Positions 34,424 to 41,175 of a DNA stretch of 46,610 bases are shown here, in pieces (positions within the stretch are counted from its first letter, which is position 1; each line of letters starts with the position of its first letter). Both the position numbers and the translations under genes were made by a program. The stretch is taken from contig NZ_CAUCSQ010000036.1 of assembly GCF_958445495.1 (NCBI RefSeq), forward strand, positions 1-46,610, given 5' to 3'. Source of the stretch: an uncultured Bacteroides sp. Its GTDB lineage: Bacteria; Bacteroidota; Bacteroidia; Bacteroidales; Bacteroidaceae. Under the pieces are notes generated by a model that was not told the origin of the DNA, ran no database searches, and worked only from the letters and a program-made list of their open reading frames with translations.

Positions 34424-34510
34424 TATTGCGCTTACCGAGTGGAGATACGGAAACGCCTCCAAAATAATCCTGTGGATGATTTAGCAGCTCGTAGTAGGCG
34501 CATTTTTTAT
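34424..34510 (+). ncRNA. C4/CI-like antisense RNA (predicted)
   Basis: The sequence folds into a three-way junction. A closing stem TGCGCTTAC/GTAGGCGCA (34427-34435 with 34494-34502, one G-U) is extended by CGAG/CTCG (34436-34439 with 34488-34491). Inside are a TGGAG/CTCCA hairpin with a CG-GAAA-CG tetraloop (34440-34461) and an AAATAATCC-TGT-GGATGATTT hairpin (34462-34482, one mismatch). TTTTTTATTATT follows, as in an intrinsic terminator. Segment B (34469-34485, CCTGTGGATGATTTAGC) is complementary to site A over 17 bases (one G-U), and GGATGATTTAGCA to the BRO start region over 13 bases. The phages P1/P7 (c4) and P4 (CI) use such RNAs to silence antirepressor or replication operons. Confidence 0.65.
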
Positions 34511-34528
34511 TATTATGCTAAATCATCC
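34474..34528 (+). promoter_or_regulatory. Hairpin that buries the BRO start codon (sites B and C)
   Basis: GGATGATTTAGCA (34474-34486) pairs perfectly over 13 bases with TGCTAAATCATCC (34516-34528). The BRO ATG is at 34515-34517, so the right arm covers two of its three bases. In a read-through message, or when the antisense RNA binds in trans, translation start would be blocked. Confidence 0.65.
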
Positions 34529-35375
34529 GATTCAAGTCCTAAAACAAACAGAATTGCTTGGACATCAATTCACCGTTTATGGAACGGCAGAAAATCCATT
34601 GTTCTTAGCCAAAGAAGTAGCAGAGTGTATTGAACACAGCAACATCACCGTAATGCTTCAAACAATAGATGAAGAAGAAAAGGTGAAAATCACCCCTAAA
34701 CAATCCTTAGGGGACTTAGTTAACTACAAAGAATACAACTTCTTAACCGAAGATGGCTTATATGAAGTCCTCATGCAGTCCCGCAAACCAATCGCTAAAC
34801 AATTCAAGAAGGGAGTAAAACAAATCCTTCACGAAGTCCGAACTACTGGCGGCTACCTTGCCACCAAAGCGGAAGACACTCCCGAAGAAATCATGGCACG
34901 TGCCCTCACTATCGCACAAGCCACCCTTGCAAAGCGTGAAGAACGATTAAAACAACTTGAAGCCGAAACGGAACAACAGCAAGCCACTATCGAACTCCAA
35001 CAGAAAGAGCTTACACAAGCCGCTCCCAAAGTCAACTACTACGACACTCACCTGCAATCGGTCAACACTCTGACCACTACACAGGTAGCCAAAGAGATAG
35101 GGATGAATGCGGAAAAGCTGAACAGCAAACTGAAAGAGCTTGGCATACAATACAAGCAATCTGACCAATGGCTTCTGAAAGCTCCGTATGACAAATGGGG
35201 AATGCGCGATGTAAGAACCAACATTTTCACAAGCGAAAGAGGGAACACCCATACAAATATCTATACTGTATGGACGCAACGAGGTAGGCGATTTATCATA
35301 GCCCTATACGAAAATGATTGGAATGTGAAGAAAGCCATCAAGCAGATAAAAGGCGAATTGAATACAGCAGCATAA
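34515..35375 (+). CDS. BRO-N/KilAC antirepressor
   Basis: This 286-residue protein has an N-terminal BRO domain (residues 5-105: GHQFTVYGTAENPLFLAKEV, YNFLTEDGLYEVLMQSRKP, IAKQFKKGVKQILHEVRTTG). A coiled coil follows (120-168, ATLAKREERLKQLEAETEQQ), then a C-terminal KilAC domain (175-275: LTTTQVAKEIGMNAEKLNSK, GRRFIIALYENDWNV). This layout is that of phage antirepressors, which inactivate repressors and trigger lytic growth. It is transcribed plus-strand with Rha downstream, against the late genes, under the predicted antisense switch. Confidence 0.85.
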   Translation: MLNHPIQVLKQTELLGHQFTVYGTAENPLFLAKEVAECIEHSNITVMLQTIDEEEKVKITPKQSLGDLVNYKEYNFLTEDGLYEVLMQSRKPIAKQFKKGVKQILHEVRTTGGYLATKAEDTPEEIMARALTIAQATLAKREERLKQLEAETEQQQATIELQQKELTQAAPKVNYYDTHLQSVNTLTTTQVAKEIGMNAEKLNSKLKELGIQYKQSDQWLLKAPYDKWGMRDVRTNIFTSERGNTHTNIYTVWTQRGRRFIIALYENDWNVKKAIKQIKGELNTAA

Positions 35376-35446
35376 TATACATTACATACTTTACAGCAGT
35401 CCGTTCCAATGCCGGACAGCCATTACTATATCAAAAATATACAATT

Positions 35447-35533
35447 ATGATAGAGATTGCAATTATTGTTTTAAGTCTGCTTACCGGATATAAGATGTTC
35501 GGTGATGATAACGACAGGTTCTTCATGTGCTAA
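35447..35533 (+). CDS. Possible 28-residue membrane peptide
   Basis: The ATG at 35447 opens MIEIAIIVLSLLTGYKMFGD, a hydrophobic N-terminal helix followed by an acidic end. It lies between BRO and Rha, after a short GTCCG/CGGAC hairpin (about 35400-35418). There is no clear ribosome site. It may be real or chance. Confidence 0.3.
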   Translation: MIEIAIIVLSLLTGYKMFGDDNDRFFMC

Positions 35534-35575
35534 GTAAGAGTAACGCAATAGTATAACACATAAAATAAAATCATT

Positions 35576-36208
35576 ATGGAAACAAGAAGTTTAGAATTAT
35601 GGTCTACCGATAAGATTGATTTGGTAGAAGCGAAAAACGGTCAAGCTGTGACCTCTTCTTTGGCGGTTGCTGACTATTTTAGGAAGGCACACAAAGACGT
35701 ACTTAGAGCAATTAAATCACTGGATTGTAGCGAATTATTCAACCAGCGCAATTTTGCGCCCGTTAAATACGAGGATAAAAAAGGAGAAAATAGACCCATG
35801 TACTACATGACTCGTGACGGCTTTACTTTCTTAGCTATGGGATTTACCGGAAAGATAGCTGCCCAGTTTAAAGAAGCGTATATCAACGCCTTTAACGAGA
35901 TGGAAGAGAAACTTCGTTCCGAGCGTTGTACCAGGTACGCAGAACGCATCGTCAAGAAGCAAATTAGGGAGTTCAACCAATCATTGCATGAAACGCTCGC
36001 TAGCGGTCGTAAAAAGCATGGAAATACCTATGGTGGATTAATACCTTATGGGAAGGAAGAAATTGCGTACAATCCGAAGGAAAGCATGGAATCGAATCTA
36101 AAGAGAATATTCGGTCAAGTGCATGAGATGTGCAAGGATGGTTTTCTTATGTCTGCACTCGCCGTTGAGACAAACAAGATGTTACTGGATTTGATAAACA
36201 AGAAATAG
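35576..36208 (+). CDS. rha: Rha-family phage regulatory protein
   Basis: This 210-residue protein has the Rha domain at about residues 20-115: QAVTSSLAVADYFRKAHKDV, LRAIKSLDCSELFNQRNFAP, YYMTRDGFTFLAMGFTGKIA, AQFKEAYINAFNEMEEKL. The C-terminal part is basic and helical. Rha proteins affect phage growth depending on integration host factor. It lies in the same plus-strand unit as BRO and ends before a bidirectional terminator facing the KilA-N gene. Confidence 0.85.
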   Translation: METRSLELWSTDKIDLVEAKNGQAVTSSLAVADYFRKAHKDVLRAIKSLDCSELFNQRNFAPVKYEDKKGENRPMYYMTRDGFTFLAMGFTGKIAAQFKEAYINAFNEMEEKLRSERCTRYAERIVKKQIREFNQSLHETLASGRKKHGNTYGGLIPYGKEEIAYNPKESMESNLKRIFGQVHEMCKDGFLMSALAVETNKMLLDLINKK

Positions 36209-36218
36209 ATTAGTCAGG

Positions 36219-36230
36219 GGTCTTCGGACC
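36219..36230 (+). other. UUCG tetraloop hairpin after rha
   Basis: GGTC-TTCG-GACC is a perfect short stem closed by a UUCG-type tetraloop, 11 bases after the rha stop. It may stabilise the message end ahead of the terminator at 36260. Confidence 0.5.
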
Positions 36231-36259
36231 GGCACTTTAAGTTGACGCCAATCAGCGGG

Positions 36260-36290
36260 AAAGGGTGGCTTTAGGGCTACCCTTTCTTTA
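36260..36290. terminator. Terminator between convergent rha and KilA-N genes
   Basis: AAAGGGTGGC/GCTACCCTTT form a 10-bp stem (one G-U) around a 6-base loop, followed by CTTTA on the plus strand. The genes converge here, so it stops rha transcripts and probably also those from the minus strand, where the tail is poorer in T. Confidence 0.7.
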
Positions 36291-36299
36291 TATACGGAT

Positions 36300-37058
36300 T
36301 CAGAGAATATACTTCTTATGTTCAATCAGCGCATTTGCAACGCTACGTGAGGCTCTTCTGCTGGTTATCTCACAATCCGCATTTCCCTGAATATCTTTTC
36401 TTTCTATTTCGTCAGAAGCAAGAGCTTCAATCAGACCGACTGCTGCAAGCTCAACTTTACTCATGTTGTCACGTATGCTTTGATTTTTAGAAAGCCCTTT
36501 CTTTGCCCGAATTACATTAGTAGTTCCTCCATAGAGAGGTTCATATATGGCATTGGTACAATTACGAAATCCATCACCAAATACACCATGAGCTGCCAAT
36601 ATTCTTGTGAACATATTTCTGGTTCCGATAGATTTTAGACGTTCAGCAGTCCAGTCAGCAGACTTACCTCTTTTCTCGTATGCTTTTATGTAACGTTGTC
36701 CGATTAGGTCTGGATTCTTTTCTTCTTCGATACGCTGAAAGAAAACTTCATTCACTAATACGTGGAGTGCAGGGTCTAAATACTTAGCATAAGCGAGTGC
36801 AATACTTTTATGAGCATAAGTTCCACCCCATCTTCCCTTTTTAGTTTTTAAAAGTGCTTTTTCAGCACTATTAAACGTAATAGCAAGTGTTTCAATGTAT
36901 TCCTTAGTCGATTCTTTCTCTTGCCAATCAATAGGGCGCTTATTCTCCGGGCTTCCTGCCGCCTTCCAAAGATCAGTTAAAGACAATAAATCACCATCTC
37001 GACCAATATTTTCTAAAATATTAGTGTCATACTTTTTAATTTCTGCTTTCTTTTTCAT
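36300..37058 (-). CDS. KilA-N domain protein
   Basis: This 252-residue protein has a KilA-N domain at about residues 8-110: GDLLSLTDLWKAAGSPENKR, PIDWQEKESTKEYIETLAIT, RWGGTYAHKSIALAYAKYLD, PALHVLVNEVFFQRIEEE. The C-terminal ~140 residues (QRYIKAYEKRGKSADWTAER, GFRNCTNAIYEPLYGG) are a conserved phage extension. KilA-N binds DNA and occurs in antirepressors. It is read minus-strand, with a long structured leader (37059-37295). Confidence 0.8.
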   Translation of the reverse strand: MKKKAEIKKYDTNILENIGRDGDLLSLTDLWKAAGSPENKRPIDWQEKESTKEYIETLAITFNSAEKALLKTKKGRWGGTYAHKSIALAYAKYLDPALHVLVNEVFFQRIEEEKNPDLIGQRYIKAYEKRGKSADWTAERLKSIGTRNMFTRILAAHGVFGDGFRNCTNAIYEPLYGGTTNVIRAKKGLSKNQSIRDNMSKVELAAVGLIEALASDEIERKDIQGNADCEITSRRASRSVANALIEHKKYIL

Positions 37059-37086
37059 AGATTTGCATTATTAAATAGTTAATACT

Positions 37087-37125
37087 ATCCCCATTAGCGG
37101 CTCGGACACTTCCGCTTTTGGGGAT
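37087..37125 (-). promoter_or_regulatory. Hairpin in the KilA-N leader near the start codon
   Basis: ATCCCC/GGGGAT (6 bp, 37087-37092 with 37120-37125) encloses AGCGG/CCGCT (5 bp, 37096-37100 with 37112-37116). TCGGACA just upstream in the transcript (37139-37133) is complementary to TGTCCGA in the hairpin loop, giving an alternative pairing. It ends 28 bases before the ATG. Confidence 0.5.
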
Positions 37126-37140
37126 TTTAATTTGTCCGAT

Positions 37141-37190
37141 AGTAGCAAGCAAGGATTCGAACCTCTTCACGCCTTACCGACTTGCTTAAC
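37141..37190 (-). other. tRNA-like element (T-arm and acceptor-like pairing, no anticodon arm)
   Basis: On the minus strand AGGTTCGAATCCT resembles a T-arm, and AAGCAAG/CTTGCTT flank it like an acceptor stem. There is no anticodon arm and no room for one. It may be part of the structured leader, a degraded tRNA, or an attachment-site remnant. Confidence 0.35.
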
Positions 37191-37208
37191 CTGCCACGCT
37201 TGGCATAT

Positions 37209-37230
37209 AAAAAAGCGCCAAAGGCAAGCT
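37209..37230 (-). terminator. Terminator-like hairpin in the KilA-N leader
   Basis: AGC(TT)GCC-TTT-GGCGCT followed by TTTTT on the minus strand lies about 60 bases after the expected start site and 150 bases before the gene. A TCCTCAC/GTGAGGA pairing upstream (37267-37273 with 37230-37236) touches its left arm and might compete with it. Confidence 0.5.
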
Positions 37231-37295
37231 CCTCACTTCTCACCGATGGCGTTATATCTTTCAGCCGTGAGGATAGCTGTATTATTTTCTTTGTA

Positions 37296-37303
37296 CAAAT
37301 TTA
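37296..37303 (-). promoter_or_regulatory. -7 box candidate for the KilA-N leader
   Basis: TAAATTTG fits TAnnTTTG. No good TTTG lies 19-20 bases upstream, so it would be a weak or activator-dependent promoter. Dyad site 3 lies about 44 bases upstream. Confidence 0.4.
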
Positions 37304-37346
37304 TCTCATATTCAACTCTAAGCCTAAAATTTTCATTTCCGAAGAA

Positions 37347-37366
37347 CCACAATAAGCGAATTGTGG
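37347..37366. promoter_or_regulatory. Dyad site 3: CCACAAT-N6-ATTGTGG
   Basis: CCACAAT (37347-37353), six bases, ATTGTGG (37360-37366); the arms extend to AACCACAAT/ATTGTGGTT. It lies 113 bases after the portal gene and upstream of the KilA-N promoter candidate. Confidence 0.65.
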
Positions 37367-37478
37367 TTTATTTGTCTTTCCGGTCTAAAACCGACCTATG
37401 CATTAATAAAATTAAAGCGGCTTACTATTTTATTCCATTTTTCCTGTATTTTTTGTATAACCCCCGAAATTTTTCTGA

Positions 37479-38978
37479 CTACTCCAACCTTAAATTGTTC
37501 TTTTTGACTGATTCCATTGCAATAGCGGCTTTCTGCTTCTCAATTTCATCTTCCTTGATTTGCTGGAGTTCTTCTTCCAATCTGTCAATATTTCCTGCAA
37601 ATAATACACCGTGTTTCTGCGACCAGACATTACCGCTGACTGCCTTAACAGCCGTACTAACACGGTCATCGATGTTATCGAGACGGTAAGGTTCTATCTC
37701 CACATTAATATCAATAGTCTCGGCAGCCTTTTCGAAGCTGGAATTGATAGAGCCAAGTGCAGATACAAGGAAGTTCACACGCCGCTGCATGAACTCGCCG
37801 ATTGTCTCCGCCAAGTTCTCCACGTTCAAGTGAGTGGAAAGGAAAACATAGTCGAAAGCTATACCGGACAAAGCATTACCACTTCCTTTCAGATTCTCGA
37901 AAGAGATACGTGGCGTGTTTGTCATTGAATATATCTTTTCAATAAGTGAATCCAATTCCAATTTCACCGTATCACTTGCTTGGTCCCACGTTAAATATTG
38001 AGCATTTGCTTCATTACCGATGAGTTCTACCACTCTATTCTTAAACTCTCCCGAAAAGTTCTGAACGTCGCCAAACAACATCAGAATGGGGAAGAAGTGG
38101 TAATCTATACAGTCGGCATAGCTTGACATCAGTTTCTCCAGCCGTACCCGGAGCGTCTTAATCTTCTCGCAATAGGATTCCGGACGATAGCAATACAGAA
38201 TAGGCAGCTTCTTGAATCCATGTTTGAACGAAGAAACGAGCTTCCAGCCATCAGTCAGTTCCCATTGGTAAACAAAATCTGCTGTGATAGTCATAAAACA
38301 AGTAACCTCTATATCTTCCAAGTCTTTTTTCTTGTACTCACGGGAGAAAGCCACCAGGTTGTTGCTATCGTCAAAGAACGGATAGAGCTTGTCTCCCCTG
38401 AACGGCGACCATATCACGCTTTTTAAGCGATATTCAGGAGCAGATTTACCAAAAAGATTGCCTATCTTACGCTTTAATTTCGACCAAAAGCCATCATCTT
38501 TCACTACATACCAGTATTCGGCACATTCCTGTTCGGAGAGCCACGAGCGCACAATACGCTTGTTCTGATACTTGATTTTGTTCTTCTCCAACACCTTTTT
38601 CAGGGCAGAAAACATACCTTGTTCGCTTTCCTCCGGTTCGCAGTTCATCTTCGGCTCCGTGCCGACGGTGAAGGCGGTCTGTATGTTCACAATGTCTTGC
38701 TCGATGGGTAAGGCGATGCGGTTAGGCTCTACGTCCTTCGTTTTCTTCGGAATGGCGATTGTTTTGCCTGTCTTCTCGTCATAAACCTCTTTCTCCTTCT
38801 CGACCGTGATTTTAATCTTCGGGTATTTCTCCTTATCCATGATAATCTCGTGCCGGTTAGGATTCCAGTCGTTATAGAGCTTTACCGCATCGGGAAGCTC
38901 CGTTTTTCGGCCTTTTTTCAGATAGGATATCTTTTGGTCTATATCTTCGATTCTTAAAACTTCATCTATCGTTCTCAT
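37479..38978 (-). CDS. Portal protein (SPP1 gp6-like)
   Basis: This 499-residue protein has typical portal segments: an N-terminal clip/wing part (YNDWNPNRHEIIMDKEKYPK), DIVNIQTAFTVGTEPKMNCE, ILYCYRPESYCEKIKTLRVR and SYADCIDYHFFPILMLFGDV, then NTPRISFENLKGSGNALSGI and a C-terminal helical crown. Length and place just after the terminase fit the phage_prot_Gp6 family. Portals form the dodecameric DNA entry ring. Confidence 0.85.
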   Translation of the reverse strand: MRTIDEVLRIEDIDQKISYLKKGRKTELPDAVKLYNDWNPNRHEIIMDKEKYPKIKITVEKEKEVYDEKTGKTIAIPKKTKDVEPNRIALPIEQDIVNIQTAFTVGTEPKMNCEPEESEQGMFSALKKVLEKNKIKYQNKRIVRSWLSEQECAEYWYVVKDDGFWSKLKRKIGNLFGKSAPEYRLKSVIWSPFRGDKLYPFFDDSNNLVAFSREYKKKDLEDIEVTCFMTITADFVYQWELTDGWKLVSSFKHGFKKLPILYCYRPESYCEKIKTLRVRLEKLMSSYADCIDYHFFPILMLFGDVQNFSGEFKNRVVELIGNEANAQYLTWDQASDTVKLELDSLIEKIYSMTNTPRISFENLKGSGNALSGIAFDYVFLSTHLNVENLAETIGEFMQRRVNFLVSALGSINSSFEKAAETIDINVEIEPYRLDNIDDRVSTAVKAVSGNVWSQKHGVLFAGNIDRLEEELQQIKEDEIEKQKAAIAMESVKKNNLRLE

Positions 38979-38990
38979 ATCTCAATATTT

Positions 38991-40271
38991 TTAGTGTGCG
39001 AATATTCCTGAATTATCTCGTGGCTTTAAAATACGCCCCAATATATGCCCTAAAATATAATACCTAATCGGGTCAATGCAATGATTCCAAGCATCTATCG
39101 GTTCATTGATATAATGACCGTCTTTATCTTTATCCCAAACATAATTGCGTAGCTCTTCCATTATATGATAAGAGCGTCTTGTGACAAATAACTCATATTC
39201 TTTTATTTTGTCAATACCAGCCACTACGGAACCGGGATATTTATCTACCGGATAGATATTCACACCTCTGTTTTTTACTTCCTGTATCAAACGAGGGTCG
39301 GCACTATCTCCATACACTTTTAGTCCCCACGGTTTTAACTTCCTTGCGATTTCATTAGTCAACATTCCTGTTTCATAGAACAACTCGTCCACATAAAGCC
39401 TGTTATCAATAATGCCACATCTAATACCTGTTGAAGGGTCGTTTGTAAATCCCCAATCGGAAGCAAGAGCAACCTTTTTGCACCACTGTGGGAACTCGTC
39501 CACAATACCCCATTTCTTGAACACTGCCCCTTCCGCAACGTCAGCCCAGCGACCAATAACCGTGTGGGCATACTTCTCGGGATTCTCCACCTTCATCTGC
39601 TCCACCTCCTTGATGAATTGAGGGGAAAGATTGTCGATATTATCGAAGTAGGTGGTATGGATGTGGAGTATATTCGGATGGGTTGAAATCTGTACCGGCA
39701 CGCCGTCAATCTCCACCAGTTTGTGGGTATTCTCGATATACTTCTTATAGATGAAGTGATTGCTGTCCGTAGGGTTCATTATAATGATAATCCGGTTCTG
39801 AATCCCCTTTTGACGGATGGAGAGCATGATTTTGTCATAGTCCTGTTCGTTCGTCCATTCCTCCGCTTCATCACAAACGAAGGTCGTGATACCATGAATA
39901 GATTTCAATTTTGCCGTCTGGTTGCCGGAAGATGTTTTGATACCTCGGAACATGATGCGCCCACCGCTACGTTTGTTGATAATGTCGGCTTTGGTAGTTT
40001 TAAACCACCGCGCCCCGCCGTCCAATTCTATCTTTTCCATCATTTCGGGAATAATAGACATATTAGCCGATACCATTGTGTAACGGGAGTAAAGAACGGT
40101 ATGCGCGAATGTCCTGTCCTCCGAACGCTCGAACGTGAGTCGTTCGATGAACGTAGCGGCATTGAAAGACTTTCCACTTCCGCGACCTCCCGTTATAAGA
40201 ATAATAAACTTGTCTTTATTCCGATACAATGGGGCATAAATTTTCTGTGGTGTTATTCCGGGTCTATTCAT
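38991..40271 (-). CDS. terL: Terminase large subunit
   Basis: This 426-residue protein has an N-terminal ATPase with Walker A GGRGSGKS (residues 28-35), Walker B TTFVCDEAEEW (Asp134, Glu135) and a coupling MNPTDSNHFIY. The C-terminal RNase H-like nuclease has ALASDWGFTNDPS (Asp272) and VYGDSADPRLIQE (Asp322, Asp325). It packages DNA into the procapsid through the portal encoded next. Its start overlaps the small-subunit-like gene by eight bases. Confidence 0.92.
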   Translation of the reverse strand: MNRPGITPQKIYAPLYRNKDKFIILITGGRGSGKSFNAATFIERLTFERSEDRTFAHTVLYSRYTMVSANMSIIPEMMEKIELDGGARWFKTTKADIINKRSGGRIMFRGIKTSSGNQTAKLKSIHGITTFVCDEAEEWTNEQDYDKIMLSIRQKGIQNRIIIIMNPTDSNHFIYKKYIENTHKLVEIDGVPVQISTHPNILHIHTTYFDNIDNLSPQFIKEVEQMKVENPEKYAHTVIGRWADVAEGAVFKKWGIVDEFPQWCKKVALASDWGFTNDPSTGIRCGIIDNRLYVDELFYETGMLTNEIARKLKPWGLKVYGDSADPRLIQEVKNRGVNIYPVDKYPGSVVAGIDKIKEYELFVTRRSYHIMEELRNYVWDKDKDGHYINEPIDAWNHCIDPIRYYILGHILGRILKPRDNSGIFAH

Positions 40272-40656
40272 CCGTATTCTCCTCTATCCATTTTTCAATG
40301 TCAATGCTTCCGTTTACAGGTTCATCATCCTTTTCTTCCGATGCGACAGGAACACGACCAAACAGTCGGTCTTCCATGCCGTCCAGCACGTCGGTGATAC
40401 CCTTTGCTGCATTTCGCTTCAAGCCTCGTGCAAGGATGAGCACCCACATAGGAGTGTCTTCCTTATTTATGATTTTATCTATTTCCGACGGCGTACATTG
40501 AAGGAGATATAGCTTGACTTCGTTCCATTCCTCCCTTGACACGTTATAGGCTTTCTTCGCGATGGTGTACAACTTGGGCTTTCTGCCACGATTAGGTGGC
40601 TGGTTGGTGCTGGTGAACGGCGTTCCCTTCCCTATGACATTCTCCGGTTTTGGCAT
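40264..40656 (-). CDS. Putative terminase small subunit
   Basis: This 130-residue protein starts with TNQPPNRGRKPKLY, a basic motif like DUF5681 and small-subunit proteins. A helical middle follows (EEWNEVKLYLLQCTPSEIDK, KGITDVLDGMEDRLFGRVP) and an acidic C-terminus. It overlaps TerL by eight bases, the usual position of TerS. The HTH expected for DNA recognition is not clear. Confidence 0.6.
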   Translation of the reverse strand: MPKPENVIGKGTPFTSTNQPPNRGRKPKLYTIAKKAYNVSREEWNEVKLYLLQCTPSEIDKIINKEDTPMWVLILARGLKRNAAKGITDVLDGMEDRLFGRVPVASEEKDDEPVNGSIDIEKWIEENTDE

Positions 40657-40835
40657 CGTTTATCGGCGTTTAATCGGCGTTTTCTTTCACTTTTTAAGTT
40701 AATATTCAACCTTTGTATTTGTAGAATACATATCCTCGGAATAAGGATGTCCTCGTCTGATGATATTATACATTGCTCTCCTTGGTGGCACGCTCCAACT
40801 ACTGTTTGTATTTTTTAGTTGTTATGTCTTTGCCA

Positions 40836-41174
40836 TTATCTTCTACCAGTATATCCACCACGTCCAGCCCTAAACTCTCGCTTGTCCTTTACTTCAAATT
40901 CGCGAGCCAAGTCACGGTTGTAAATATCATATTGGGTGCCACGCTTCGTATCTTTATCAATAGCTGCCGTAGTCGCAAAGCCGGATTTAGCCGGACTGTC
41001 GAAACGGGAAGCCACTCTGTCAATCCATTGTTCTGCTTGCTTTTGTGTACGGAAATTCTTTTGCAACCATCTTGTTTCTCCACGACGGTTTTCCACTGCA
41101 ACGGATGCCTGATAATTACCTCCGCTGCTTCTTGATGAGCTTTTGCTTCTTACTCCTCCCGATGTTTTAGCCAT
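40836..41174 (-). CDS. Hypothetical basic protein
   Basis: ATG at 41174 is preceded by AAAGGAG and lies one base after the TGA of the ParB/DUF4417 gene. The product has 112 residues, a Ser/Gly-rich N-terminus (SGGVRSKSSSRSSGG), an EWQ-type QKNFRTQKQAEQWIDRVASR segment and an Arg/Gly-rich end (FRAGRGGYTGRR). It may bind nucleic acid. The family is not recognised. Confidence 0.6.
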   Translation of the reverse strand: MAKTSGGVRSKSSSRSSGGNYQASVAVENRRGETRWLQKNFRTQKQAEQWIDRVASRFDSPAKSGFATTAAIDKDTKRGTQYDIYNRDLAREFEVKDKREFRAGRGGYTGRR

Positions 41175-41175
41175 T

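Larger units (their letters stand above)
34190..34514. other. 325-base divergent control region
   Basis: This gap between the divergent genes at 34189 (minus) and 34515 (plus) holds a minus promoter candidate, a plus consensus promoter, an intrinsic terminator, a second promoter candidate and a folded RNA ending in a U-run next to the BRO start codon. Each is listed separately. No protein gene is visible. Confidence 0.7.
37059..37478. other. 420-base region between portal and KilA-N genes
   Basis: It holds no protein gene. On the minus strand it has, in order, dyad site 3, a -7-like box, a hairpin with a T6 run (37209-37230), a tRNA T-arm-like segment, and a strong two-part hairpin just before the KilA-N start. 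The portal gene reads into it from the right. The layout suggests a promoter with a regulated leader for the KilA-N gene. Confidence 0.55.

Noticed and set aside
6707..36253. A 15-base identical string (AAGTTGACGCCAATC) at 36239-36253 on the plus strand and 6721-6707 on the minus strand, suggesting an inversion or shared RNA element
   Set aside because: In 46 kb, about two 15-base matches between any positions and strands are expected by chance, and the flanking sequences do not align well.
37141..37190. A complete tRNA gene read from the minus strand
   Set aside because: A T-arm-like segment and an acceptor-like pairing are present, but there is no room for an anticodon arm and the T-stem has a mismatch. 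Kept only as a tRNA-like element.
37132..37689. A long open frame on the plus strand (185 codons)
   Set aside because: It overlaps the portal gene in antisense and its composition is that of a chance frame.
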